DNA of 59,146 nucleotides. It comes from Angelakisella sp. Lineage in GTDB: Bacteria > Bacillota > Clostridia > Oscillospirales > Ruminococcaceae. Shown here piece after piece: positions 34,491-43,602 of this stretch. The notes below the pieces were generated by a model, which was not told the origin of the DNA, ran no database searches, and saw nothing but the letters and a program-made list of their open reading frames with translations. The position numbers were made by a program, and so were the translations under genes. The DNA lies in assembly GCA_020024555.1 (NCBI GenBank), contig JAHHTQ010000011.1, positions 1 through 59,146 on the forward strand, given 5' to 3'. How positions within the stretch are numbered: the first letter of the stretch is position 1; each line of letters starts with the position of its first letter.

Positions 34491-35528
34491 TCAGTCATCT
34501 TTTAATAATGGTTCGCAATATAAAATTTCTGATGATACATACGAAAGTTCGTATGAGGCATCTGTATTTTTTAAACGAAAGAGAATTTTGTTTGCAAGCC
34601 GTTTTCCCAATGTGTCTGTCTGAACGTTAACAGTGGTTATTGATTCGGCTACATTTACATATTCTTTGTTATTGTCAAAGCCGGTAATAATTACGTTTTT
34701 TGTCTTTTCGTTTTCATTTTCCATACAATATCGTTTTATGAAGTGCGCAATATAGTCGCTGGCGCATACTATTGCTTCTGGAAAAGGATTTAACTTATCA
34801 AGAAATTTACTGATTTCCTCATAATGCGTATTAAGTCCTATATGGTCAGTCAAACACCGTTCTTTATTGATTTTTATATTTCGCATTGACATAGCGTCTT
34901 TAAAACCAAGAAAGCGGTCGGTATTGGTCTGCGCATAGTCAATATCCCCAACAAAAACAATATCTTTTATGCCTTTATCTATAATAGACAGTGTGATATC
35001 ACAAACCTTTGACCTTCCTTCTATCATAAGCAAATCTCCGTTTAATTTATCAAAAGGCAAGGTAGGGACAGTATCCAAAAAAACTTTTGGAATAGGCAGT
35101 TGTGACAATTTTTGTAAAAACTCAACTGAGTATACATTTAAAATAATCATTCCGCTAAGGTTTGGTTCAGTTAACGTTGTCGGTAAATTTGAACCTTCCT
35201 TATAATAAGTGGGTAAATATGTATACAAAAGATTTATTCCCTGTTTAGAAAGTTCTTTTGCTATTTGATGAATAATTTGCATCCAAAATATAGATGATTC
35301 GGGACGTGATATAACAGCGGCAATAGTTTTAGGCGTTTGTTCCTGTGTTGTTTTTTCTAAATCGCTATTTACATACATAGCTTTTTGATAACCCATTTCT
35401 TGCGATTTTTCAATAATTTTTTTACGCAGCTCTTTGGAAACTCCGGGACGGTTGTTGAGCGCCTTCCAAACAGTTATTCTTGATGTAGACATAGCATCTG
35501 CAATTTGTTGCATATTTGGTCGTGACAT
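34491..35528 (-). CDS. LacI-family regulator of mannoside locus
   Basis: A 345-aa LacI/GalR regulator. N-terminal HTH and hinge MQQIADAMSTSRITVWKALN and RPGVSKELRKKI; the periplasmic-binding-like domain (about 65-340) includes TPKTIAAVISRPESS and TDRFLGFKDAM. It diverges from the ABC-importer operon and leads the mutase/isomerase operon. Dyads matching its likely operator lie on both sides of the intergenic region, implying control of both operons and autoregulation. Confidence 0.9.
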   Translation of the reverse strand: MSRPNMQQIADAMSTSRITVWKALNNRPGVSKELRKKIIEKSQEMGYQKAMYVNSDLEKTTQEQTPKTIAAVISRPESSIFWMQIIHQIAKELSKQGINLLYTYLPTYYKEGSNLPTTLTEPNLSGMIILNVYSVEFLQKLSQLPIPKVFLDTVPTLPFDKLNGDLLMIEGRSKVCDITLSIIDKGIKDIVFVGDIDYAQTNTDRFLGFKDAMSMRNIKINKERCLTDHIGLNTHYEEISKFLDKLNPFPEAIVCASDYIAHFIKRYCMENENEKTKNVIITGFDNNKEYVNVAESITTVNVQTDTLGKRLANKILFRLKNTDASYELSYVSSEILYCEPLLKDD

Positions 35529-35561
35529 AAATAACTCTCCTTTTAAACTAAGTTACTTTAT

Positions 35562-35617
35562 ATTATACCCTATTTTATTGAAAAAGCAATATTAATTAAC
35601 AAAAGTTAATTAATATT
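35562..35617 (-). promoter_or_regulatory. lacI promoter and upstream operator
   Basis: On the minus strand TTGCTT (35589-35584), a 16-bp spacer and TATAAT (35567-35562) form the regulator promoter. A perfect 13-bp inverted repeat, AATATTAATTAAC (35588-35600) and its complement (35605-35617) around AAAA, overlaps the -35 box. Its GTTAA/TTAAC core matches the sites near the ABC operon. Confidence 0.65.
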
Positions 35618-35737
35618 TAAAAAGCATCTTTGTTAATTAATATACTATATGTGAATAATGCACAAAATTTTAGAATAAATTTTAAATATAAAAGCAGTAT
35701 ATATAATATTTGCATATTTTTTTATATATTTTTTATA

Positions 35738-35823
35738 TTGACAAAGATTGGTAATTAGAGTAATATTAACTTAATAAACATAGTAAATCTTTAATATTTG
35801 TTAACTTAACTTGTTAACTTAAC
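35738..35823 (+). promoter_or_regulatory. ABC operon promoter with tandem LacI-type sites
   Basis: TTGACA (35738-35743), a 17-bp spacer and TAATAT (35761-35766) make a near-consensus promoter. Downstream of the start point, GTTAACTTAAC (an 11-bp dyad with odd centre) is repeated at 35800-35810 and 35813-35823. Sites in this position block elongation or initiation, consistent with repression by the adjacent LacI protein. Confidence 0.7.
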
Positions 35824-35870
35824 GGGTCAATTTTAACAAGTATCATATTTTGAAAGGAGCAAACACTTAT

Positions 35871-36842
35871 ATGAAGCAAACTGTCAAAACCGATAAGTTT
35901 AAGACAGGTAAAAAGCGTAGCTGGTGGACGCAAGATGATACAGAATTGACACTTCTGGGATTACCCGCAGCAATATGGTATGCCGTATTCTGCTATTTAC
36001 CGATGTTTGGCTTGATTATTGCTTTTAAAAATTACAGAATAACGGCAGGGAAAGGATTTTTATACAATCTTTTTCATAGTAAATGGGTAGGGTTTGATAA
36101 TTTTAAATTCTTTTTGGAAAGCAACACATTTAATATGTTACTGAGAAATACCATTCTTTACAATGTTGTGTTTATAGTACTCGGAATAGTAATACCGGTA
36201 ACGCTTGCTATTCTGATTAGCCAACTTTACAATTCAAAATTATCAAAAACATATCAAACTATGATGTTCTTCCCTCATTTTATTTCGTGGGTTGTTGTAA
36301 GTTATTTTGTTTTTGCCTTCTTAAATCCTGATAAAGGTTTAATGAATATCATTGTTAATTTTTTTGGAGGAGAAAAAATATTGTGGTATTCAGAACCGAA
36401 GTATTGGCCGTACATATTGATACTGATGCAGGTATGGAAGACAGTCGGTTACAGTATGGTTGTTTATCTTGCAAGTATCACAGGTATCGATCCTTCACTT
36501 TATGAAGCGGCTTTGCTTGACGGCGCTTCAAAATGGCAACAGGCTAAATACATAACATTACCTTTGCTTAAACCTATTATGGTAATGATGTTTATTTTGA
36601 GCGTAGGTCGTATTTTCTATTCGGATTTCGGACTGTTCTATCAACTGACACAGGGTATTCCAAATTCCCTGTCAAATGTTGCAAGTACGTTTGATACATT
36701 TGTCTATATGGCGCTGCAAAGTAATGTGAGCATAGGCAAAACAGCGGCGGCAGGACTGTTCCAGTCAGTATGTTGTTGCGTAACAATCTTAGTTGCAAAC
36801 TTTATAGTTTCAAAGATAGATGAAGACAGCGCTATTATATAA
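35871..36842 (+). CDS. Sugar ABC permease, LplB type
   Basis: A 323-aa permease with six TM segments. Opens with a long Lys-rich cytoplasmic N-terminus, then LLGLPAAIWYAVFCYLPMFGLIIAF, typical of LplB permeases; EAA loop is YEAALLDGASKWQQAKYITLPLLKP. ATG 35871 has AAAGGAG upstream; an upstream TTG lacks one. First gene of the importer operon; partner of the next permease. LplB/YtcP importers take up oligosaccharides in Firmicutes. Confidence 0.92.
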   Translation: MKQTVKTDKFKTGKKRSWWTQDDTELTLLGLPAAIWYAVFCYLPMFGLIIAFKNYRITAGKGFLYNLFHSKWVGFDNFKFFLESNTFNMLLRNTILYNVVFIVLGIVIPVTLAILISQLYNSKLSKTYQTMMFFPHFISWVVVSYFVFAFLNPDKGLMNIIVNFFGGEKILWYSEPKYWPYILILMQVWKTVGYSMVVYLASITGIDPSLYEAALLDGASKWQQAKYITLPLLKPIMVMMFILSVGRIFYSDFGLFYQLTQGIPNSLSNVASTFDTFVYMALQSNVSIGKTAAAGLFQSVCCCVTILVANFIVSKIDEDSAII

Positions 36843-36863
36843 GGAAAGGAGAGAATATTTGTT

Positions 36864-37784
36864 ATGACTAAGACGGCAAAAAGTAAATCGGCACATTTAA
36901 ATAAAATAAAACCGTCAACCAATATCATTTTTAATATTATATTTATATTATTGTCTATTATCAGTATTTTCCCTTTTTTCTTTGTGTTAATTATTTCCGT
37001 TTCTTCCGAACAATCAATACAAAATATCGGTTATGCGCTGTGGCCGGAGAGTTTTTCAATGGCAGCATATAAATTTTTGTGGAATGAAGCTGAAATGATA
37101 TTAAAGTCATTCTTTATATCTGTAATTGTTACTGTTTTGGGTACGATAATAGGTGTGCTTCTTACTACCGCAATGGGATATACTCTTTCAAGAAGAAATT
37201 TTAAACTAAAAGGTTTTTATACTTGGCTTGTTTTTATACCAATGATTTTTAATGGTGGTATGGTTGCAAACTACGTGGTAATATCGAATATATTAAAACT
37301 CAATGACACTATATGGGTTCTTATATTGCCGCTTGCGGTTTCAAGTTTCAATGTAATTATCTGTAAAACATTTTTCAAGACAACTATTCCCGATTCAATT
37401 ATAGAATCTGCTAAAATAGACGGAGCATCGCAATTAACTATTTTTACAAAAATTGTAGTGCCAATATCAAAACCTGTTTTTGCAACAATAGGATTGTTTT
37501 TGACATTTGGATATTGGAATGATTGGTTTCAATCTTCACTGTACATATCAAATCCAAAACTTGTTTCTATGCAGGCGCTTTTAAACAATATGATGAAAAA
37601 TCTAAGCTATATTGCAAACAATCCCTCAGCCGGACTAAGTTTGCAACAATATGTAAATCAAATGCCATCGGAGTCTGTACGTATGGCAATCGCAGTTATC
37701 ATTGTTGTACCTATTGCCTGCGCATATCCGTTTTTCCAGAAATATTTTATTTCCGGACTTACAATAGGCGCAGTTAAAGGATAA
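36864..37784 (+). CDS. Sugar ABC permease, YtcP type
   Basis: A 306-aa permease with six TM segments, opening with NIIFNIIFILLSIISIFPFF and containing ALWPESFSMAAYKFLW, and the EAA loop PDSIIESAKIDGASQLTIF. The C-terminal KYFISGLTIGAVKG is characteristic of the YtcP/LplC group. SD AAGGAGAG. It forms the membrane channel with the LplB-like partner. No ATPase is encoded here; a shared MsmX-like ATPase is likely. Confidence 0.92.
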   Translation: MTKTAKSKSAHLNKIKPSTNIIFNIIFILLSIISIFPFFFVLIISVSSEQSIQNIGYALWPESFSMAAYKFLWNEAEMILKSFFISVIVTVLGTIIGVLLTTAMGYTLSRRNFKLKGFYTWLVFIPMIFNGGMVANYVVISNILKLNDTIWVLILPLAVSSFNVIICKTFFKTTIPDSIIESAKIDGASQLTIFTKIVVPISKPVFATIGLFLTFGYWNDWFQSSLYISNPKLVSMQALLNNMMKNLSYIANNPSAGLSLQQYVNQMPSESVRMAIAVIIVVPIACAYPFFQKYFISGLTIGAVKG

Positions 37785-37812
37785 ATTATAATTTTTTAGG
37801 AGGTTATAAAAA

Positions 37813-39270
37813 ATGAAAAAATTTTTGGCAATCGTAATATCACTTGCGATGACTATGGGTTTGGCTGCTTGTGGTGGCAATACTGACAAACCATCTGAGG
37901 CAAATACAAACGCAACAACATCTGACGGTAAAAATGTAGTTAATATTAAATGGGTAACAGTTGGTGGCGGTATGCCCGAAAACTATGATAAGTGGCAAAA
38001 ACAGGTTAATGATTATATCGGACCAAAAATAGGTGTCAATGTAGATATGAACGTAGTTTCGTGGGGCGATTGGGATCAACGTCGCAGCGCTATGGTAAAC
38101 ACAAGCGGTGATTACGATATTATGTTCACAAATTCAAACACATATTATAACGATGTATCAATCGGCGCATTCCTAGATATTTCAGATATGGTTCAAAAAA
38201 GCGCTCCTGAACTATACAAAATGATACCTGAATCATACTGGGAAGCTTGTAAAGTAGGTGGCAAAGTATATGCAGTACCAACATACAAAGACAGCTCACA
38301 AAGTGAAATATTTGTATGGGATAAAGAACTTGCAACATCAGCAGGCGTAGATATGGCAAACGTAAGGGAATTGCCACAACTTACAGACGCTTTCAAAGCA
38401 ATTAAAGAAAAATCAGGAAAACCTGTATATGTAATGGATAAAGCTGACTGTGAACACTTCCTATATCAATATGATAAAATGGGTACAGGTATGTCAACAA
38501 TCGGCGTTAAATTCGATGACCAAAAGGCAAAAGTTGTTCCGGTTTTTGAGCAACCGGAGGTTATGGAAACTCTAAAACTTATACATGAATGGTACAAAAA
38601 CGGATATATCAATGCTGATGCCGCTACAAAATCAGAACCTGATAAATACAGAGCATTTGGTATCGTAACAGGTTGGACAGGCGCTGCCAAAACAGTTTGG
38701 GGTCCCGGTATGGGCGTAGAAGCAGAAGCATATCAATGGGGTCCGACAATTGTTTCAAACGAAACTGTTCGTGGTTCACTTAACTGTATTTCAGCAGGTT
38801 CAAAACACCCTGAAAAAGCATTGGAACTATTGCAATTAGTAAATACAGATCCATACGTCAGAGACCTATTCTTCTATGGTGTAGAAGGCGAAGATTGGGA
38901 ATACACAGCAGACAAAAAAGTTCACCGTCTAAAAACAGACTGGAAAATGGCTGGTTATACACAAGCAACTTTCTTTACAGTAACACCGACAGATGATGTT
39001 GATTTCAATCAATGGGACGAAGTAAGAGCGCTTAACGAAGGCGCAAAACCATCAGTATTATTGGGCTTTACATTCGATATTAAACCAATAGAAAACGAAC
39101 TTGCTAACTGTGTTACAATTTATCAACGTTATAAAGGTGAAATTTTGACAGGTACAACTGACCCTGAAAAATCAGTTCCTGCAATGATGAAAGAAATGCG
39201 CGCCGCTGGATTTGACAAAATAGTTGAAGAGGCACAAAAACAAATTGACGCATTTATGGCTGCAAAATAA
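37813..39270 (+). CDS. Sugar-binding lipoprotein of ABC importer
   Basis: A 485-aa extracellular solute-binding protein (family 1, LplA-like). Signal peptide KKFLAIVISLAMTMGLAACG with lipobox LAAC (Cys about 20), a Thr/Asn-rich linker, then VNIKWVTVGGGMPENYDKW. Several Trp-containing segments (WGDWDQR, WTGAAKTVWG) suit carbohydrate stacking. SD AGGAGG. Third gene of the importer operon; followed by a terminator, so it can be made in excess of the downstream enzymes. Confidence 0.92.
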   Translation: MKKFLAIVISLAMTMGLAACGGNTDKPSEANTNATTSDGKNVVNIKWVTVGGGMPENYDKWQKQVNDYIGPKIGVNVDMNVVSWGDWDQRRSAMVNTSGDYDIMFTNSNTYYNDVSIGAFLDISDMVQKSAPELYKMIPESYWEACKVGGKVYAVPTYKDSSQSEIFVWDKELATSAGVDMANVRELPQLTDAFKAIKEKSGKPVYVMDKADCEHFLYQYDKMGTGMSTIGVKFDDQKAKVVPVFEQPEVMETLKLIHEWYKNGYINADAATKSEPDKYRAFGIVTGWTGAAKTVWGPGMGVEAEAYQWGPTIVSNETVRGSLNCISAGSKHPEKALELLQLVNTDPYVRDLFFYGVEGEDWEYTADKKVHRLKTDWKMAGYTQATFFTVTPTDDVDFNQWDEVRALNEGAKPSVLLGFTFDIKPIENELANCVTIYQRYKGEILTGTTDPEKSVPAMMKEMRAAGFDKIVEEAQKQIDAFMAAK

Positions 39271-39296
39271 TTTCGTTGTAGCAAAGGCTTAGTTTT

Positions 39297-39334
39297 AAAT
39301 AGGTTGGAAGAAGATATTGTCTTCCAACCTATTT
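39297..39334 (+). terminator. Terminator/attenuator after binding protein gene
   Basis: A 15-bp perfect stem (39297-39311 with 39320-39334) with an 8-nt loop and ATTTTTAAT after it. The next gene is in the same direction 47 bp on, so partial readthrough may express the glycosidases. Confidence 0.85.
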
Positions 39335-39380
39335 TTAATAAAAGAATAATATTATACGATTTACAAAAAGGAGAAAAGAT

Positions 39381-40370
39381 ATGGCTAAAATTATTGGTGA
39401 GCCACTACCGAATATTCCATGGCAAGACAAACCGGAAAATTGTAAAACAAGTGTTTGGAGATATACAAATAATCCTATTATAGGAAGAAACGGAAACAAA
39501 AATTCAAACAGTGTGTTTAACAGCGCCGTTGTTCCGTTTAAAGACGGTTTTGCAGGTGTATTCCGTTGCGACAGCCGTTCTATCAGTATGGATTTGTTTG
39601 CGGGATTTAGCAAAGACGGTATTAATTGGACAATAGATGATGAACCGTTAAATATGGTCGGGGACGATCCGGAAGTAACAAGATATGAGTATCGTTATGA
39701 TGCGCGTGTTTGTTACCTTGACGGTAAATATTACGTAACATGGTGCAATGGCTATCATGGTCCAACAATAGGTATTGCGTGGACAACAGACTTTAAAGAA
39801 TTTCATCAAATAGAAAACGCATTTTTGCCTTATAACAGAAACGGAGTATTGTTCCCAAGGAAAATAAATGACAATTATATGATGTTGAGCAGACCAAGCG
39901 ACACAGGACACACAAAATTCGGTGATGTGTTTGTAAGCCAAAGTAAAGATATGGTATACTGGGGTAAACATCGTTTTATTATGGGTACGGTTGAAGGCAA
40001 CGATTCCGCATGGCAAAGTACAAAAGTCGGCGCCGGCCCTACGCCTATTGAAACCGATGAGGGTTGGCTGATGATTTATCATGGCGTAATAAATACCTGC
40101 AACGGTTTTGTTTACCGTATGGGAGCTGCATTGCTTGATAAAGATGAGCCGTGGAAAGTTAAATACCGTTCAAAAAATTATATACTTGCACCACACGAAC
40201 TGTACGAGTGCGTCGGTGACGTTCCAAATGTCGTTTTTCCGTGCGCAGTGCTTACTGACAGCGAAACGGGACGTATAGCAATATACTATGGCTGCGCAGA
40301 TACTGTTACAGGGCTTGCGTTTACAACAGTTGATGAACTTTTGAATGATATTAAAGCAAACTCATTATAA
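39381..40370 (+). CDS. GH130 mannoside phosphorylase
   Basis: A 329-aa GH130 five-blade beta-propeller enzyme. Motifs: NSAVVPFKDGFAGVFRCDSR, RYEYRYDARVCYLDGKYY with catalytic Asp107 by alignment, NGVLFPRKI, GPTPIETDEGWLMIYHG, and a C-terminal IYYGCADTVTGLAF. It resembles GH130 enzymes acting on beta-1,4-mannosyl-N-acetylglucosamine (N-glycan core), which release mannose-1-phosphate with phosphate; specificity is by resemblance and context. The product would suit the mutase and isomerase at 30886-34477. SD AAAGGAG; no signal peptide. Confidence 0.87.
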   Translation: MAKIIGEPLPNIPWQDKPENCKTSVWRYTNNPIIGRNGNKNSNSVFNSAVVPFKDGFAGVFRCDSRSISMDLFAGFSKDGINWTIDDEPLNMVGDDPEVTRYEYRYDARVCYLDGKYYVTWCNGYHGPTIGIAWTTDFKEFHQIENAFLPYNRNGVLFPRKINDNYMMLSRPSDTGHTKFGDVFVSQSKDMVYWGKHRFIMGTVEGNDSAWQSTKVGAGPTPIETDEGWLMIYHGVINTCNGFVYRMGAALLDKDEPWKVKYRSKNYILAPHELYECVGDVPNVVFPCAVLTDSETGRIAIYYGCADTVTGLAFTTVDELLNDIKANSL

Positions 40371-40412
40371 TAAAAACAATTTTTATGGAATAAAAGAAAT
40401 GGAGGAATGGCG

Positions 40413-43400
40413 TTGGATTTTTTGGATAAAAGAATACTTGGCATTTGTAATGAACTGAAAAAACTTTCGGTTAAACAAAAAGAATCTGTTAAAGATTTAG
40501 TTTATAAAGAAGGAAACTTTATATATCCGGCAGATGCGCATAATGACACTGTGGCATTTGAACCGTTTGATAAGGAGACAATGCATTGGTATGGCCCTGA
40601 TAAGCACTACTGGTTTAAGTGTGAATACACTGTTTCTCCTGAATTTAACGGAAAATCTTTGTGGTTACACGTTTGCACGCAAATTGATGAATGGGACGAT
40701 GCGAAAAATCCGCAATTTTTACTGTTTGTAAACGGAAAAGCCGTACAAGGTATAGATATGAACCACAGACATGTACTGCTTGAACGATGCGCGGTTGAGG
40801 GTACTAAATATACTTTGGAGTTGCAGGCGTATACGGGAATACTGCATACTGAGTTTAATTTGATATTGGATATGTGCGAAATAGATGCCGAAATAGAAGG
40901 GCTTTACTATGATTTATATGTTCCGCTAAGCGCTTTCCCACGCTTTGAAAAAGACAGCGCATCTAAACGAACATTGGAAAAAGTTTTGAATGATGCGATT
41001 AACCTGTTGGATTTACGCGCGCCGTACAGTGAAAGTTTTTATCAATCGGTAAAAGAAACACGTGAGTTTTTGGCGGAAGAACTATATACAAAACTTGTTG
41101 GCAATGATGAAGTGATTGCTACCTGTATAGGACATACCCATATAGATGTTGCGTGGTGGTGGACTGTTGCGCAAACAAGAGAAAAAGTTGCGCGTAGTTT
41201 TGCGACTGTTCTTAAATTAATGGAAGAATATCCAAACTATAAATTTATGTCAAGCCAACCGCAGTTGTATGAGTTTTTAAAGGAACGCTATCCTGAGCTT
41301 TACGAGCAGGTAAAAGAAAGAGTTCGTGAAAAACGCTGGGAACCGGAAGGCGGAATGTGGGTTGAGGCAGACTGCAACTTAACATCGGGTGAAAGTCTTG
41401 TTCGTCAGTTCCTATACGGAAAACGTTTCTTTAAAGAAGAATTCGGTGTGGATAACAGAATATTGTGGTTGCCCGATGTATTTGGTTATTCGGGAGCATT
41501 ACCACAGATTATGAAAAAAAGCGGAATTGATTATTTTATGACAACCAAACTTGCGTGGAATCAATTCAATAAAATGCCTTACGATACGTTTAAGTGGAGA
41601 GGCATAGACGGTACGGAAATTTTGACACACCTTGTAACAACGCTTGGCGTAGGACAAAGCGTAGATAATTTCTTCACAACATATAACGGTATGCTACACC
41701 CAGATGCAATTATAGGCGGTTGGCAACGCTATCAAAACAAAGATATAAATAACGATATTCTTATTTCTTACGGTTATGGCGACGGTGGCGGTGGTCCGAC
41801 ACGTGAAATGCTTGAAACATCAAAACGTATGGAAAAGGGCATAGTAGGACTCCCGAAAGTACGTCAGGAATTTTCACGTAAGTATTTTGATGAACTGAGC
41901 GAAAGAGTAGAGGGCAACAAGCGTCTGCCTACTTGGGAAGGCGAACTTTATTTTGAGTATCACCGTGGCACATATACATCAATGGCAAGAAATAAACGCT
42001 CTAACCGCAAAGCAGAATTTAATATGATGGATTTGGAACTTTTGTCTGTGCTTGCAGACAAACTTGTTGAGTATCCGACAGCCGATATAGATAAACTGTG
42101 GAAAGGCATCTTGATTAATCAATTTCACGACATACTGCCGGGTTCATCAATAAAAGAAGTATACGAAGTTACAAAACGAGAGTACGCTGAAATGAAAGAA
42201 AAAACAGACGCTCTAAAAGAAGAACGTTTAAAAGCCATAACAGGCAGTGGTGACGGTATTACAGTATACAATACGACAGGTTTTACACGTGATGATATTG
42301 TTACAATAGATTGTAAAGATGTGGAAGCGTTGCAAGACGAAACAGGAAAAGTTTATCCTGTTCAAAAAACAGCAGACGGAAGCGTTGCGTATCTTAACAA
42401 TTTACCTCCAAAGGGTTATAAAACGTTTATGCCAACAAAGTCGAATAATGAAAAATCGGCTTTTGAACTTGTAGATAACTGTCATTTGGAAACACCATTC
42501 TATACGGTTGAATTTGACGAAAAAGGTTTGATTAAACGCATATATGACAAAGAGTGCGAACGTGAAGTTTTGCAAGCTGATAAATTGGCAAACGAATTTT
42601 GTATGTATGAAGACAAGCCTATCTACTATGATAACTGGGATATTGACATTTACTATACAGAAAAATTCTGGAAAGTAGACGATGTTCAAATTATGGAGTG
42701 GAAAGATATAGGTAATGTATCGGCTACGCTCTATATAGAGAGAAACGTAAGCAATTCTGTTATAAAACAAAAGATACATTTCTATGCGAACAGCCGTAGA
42801 ATAGATTTTGAAACAGTTGTGGATTGGAAAGAACATCAGCATTTGTTAAAAGTACACTTCCCTGTAAATATTCACACAGATGAGGCAACATTCGACATTC
42901 AGTTTGGTAATTTGAAGAGAAAGACACACACAAATACAAGTTGGGATAAGGCAAGATTTGAAAGTTGCGGTCAAAAATGGGTTGACTTGTCCGAAGGTCA
43001 TTATGGCGTAAGTTTACTTAACGACTGCAAATACGGGCATTCAATTAATGACAGCAATATAGGACTGACACTGATAAAATCAGGTATTGAACCAAACCCA
43101 ACAACCGACCAAGAGATGCACTTCTTTACATATTCGCTGTATCCGCACAAAGATAACTGGAAAGCTTCTGGCACAGTTAAAGAGGCGTACTTCCTAAATC
43201 AACCTGCATTTGCAGTTTGCGGTGGTAAAGAAAACGAAAGTTTTTCACTTGCAAGCGTAAATTATCCAAACGCAATAATTGAAACAGTTAAACAGGCAGA
43301 AGATAAAAATGGTTATATTGTGCGTGTGTTTGAGTGTGAAAATGCTCTTACACCGGTAAAACTGAAATGGAACTTACCGTTTACAAAAGCGGAAGAATGT

Positions 43401-43502
43401 AATCTAATGGAAAATACAGAACAAGAGCTACTTGTAAGTGACGGTAATATCAGCTTTACACTGAAACCTTACGAAGTAAAAACAATCCGCATAACAAAAT
43501 AA
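40413..43502 (+). CDS. GH38 alpha-mannosidase
   Basis: A 1029-aa cytoplasmic alpha-mannosidase. N-terminal beta domain, then the GH38 barrel: zinc-binding His243 and Asp245 (IGHTHIDVAWWWT), nucleophile Asp355 (LWLPDVFGYSGALPQ), His in LINQFHDILPGSS, then beta-sandwich domains to the end. It removes alpha-linked mannose from imported oligosaccharides. Start: ATG 40407 lies 1 bp after GGAGG and is too close; TTG 40413 lies 7 bp after it and is preferred. No signal peptide. Confidence 0.92.
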   Translation: MDFLDKRILGICNELKKLSVKQKESVKDLVYKEGNFIYPADAHNDTVAFEPFDKETMHWYGPDKHYWFKCEYTVSPEFNGKSLWLHVCTQIDEWDDAKNPQFLLFVNGKAVQGIDMNHRHVLLERCAVEGTKYTLELQAYTGILHTEFNLILDMCEIDAEIEGLYYDLYVPLSAFPRFEKDSASKRTLEKVLNDAINLLDLRAPYSESFYQSVKETREFLAEELYTKLVGNDEVIATCIGHTHIDVAWWWTVAQTREKVARSFATVLKLMEEYPNYKFMSSQPQLYEFLKERYPELYEQVKERVREKRWEPEGGMWVEADCNLTSGESLVRQFLYGKRFFKEEFGVDNRILWLPDVFGYSGALPQIMKKSGIDYFMTTKLAWNQFNKMPYDTFKWRGIDGTEILTHLVTTLGVGQSVDNFFTTYNGMLHPDAIIGGWQRYQNKDINNDILISYGYGDGGGGPTREMLETSKRMEKGIVGLPKVRQEFSRKYFDELSERVEGNKRLPTWEGELYFEYHRGTYTSMARNKRSNRKAEFNMMDLELLSVLADKLVEYPTADIDKLWKGILINQFHDILPGSSIKEVYEVTKREYAEMKEKTDALKEERLKAITGSGDGITVYNTTGFTRDDIVTIDCKDVEALQDETGKVYPVQKTADGSVAYLNNLPPKGYKTFMPTKSNNEKSAFELVDNCHLETPFYTVEFDEKGLIKRIYDKECEREVLQADKLANEFCMYEDKPIYYDNWDIDIYYTEKFWKVDDVQIMEWKDIGNVSATLYIERNVSNSVIKQKIHFYANSRRIDFETVVDWKEHQHLLKVHFPVNIHTDEATFDIQFGNLKRKTHTNTSWDKARFESCGQKWVDLSEGHYGVSLLNDCKYGHSINDSNIGLTLIKSGIEPNPTTDQEMHFFTYSLYPHKDNWKASGTVKEAYFLNQPAFAVCGGKENESFSLASVNYPNAIIETVKQAEDKNGYIVRVFECENALTPVKLKWNLPFTKAEECNLMENTEQELLVSDGNISFTLKPYEVKTIRITK

Positions 43503-43519
43503 TTATATTACCAAAAATA

Positions 43520-43552
43520 TATCAGTATGCGGAGTTTTTCCGCATACTGATA
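43520..43552 (+). promoter_or_regulatory. Intercistronic stem-loop between GH38 and GH20
   Basis: A perfect 14-bp stem (43520-43533 with 43539-43552) and a 5-nt loop 17 bp after the GH38 stop. It is not followed by a T-tract on the plus strand, so it is more likely an mRNA-processing or stability element than a terminator. Confidence 0.6.
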
Positions 43553-43602
43553 CAGCCACATAAAATATTAAAAATATTATGATAAAAAAGGTGGATAATA
43601 TT

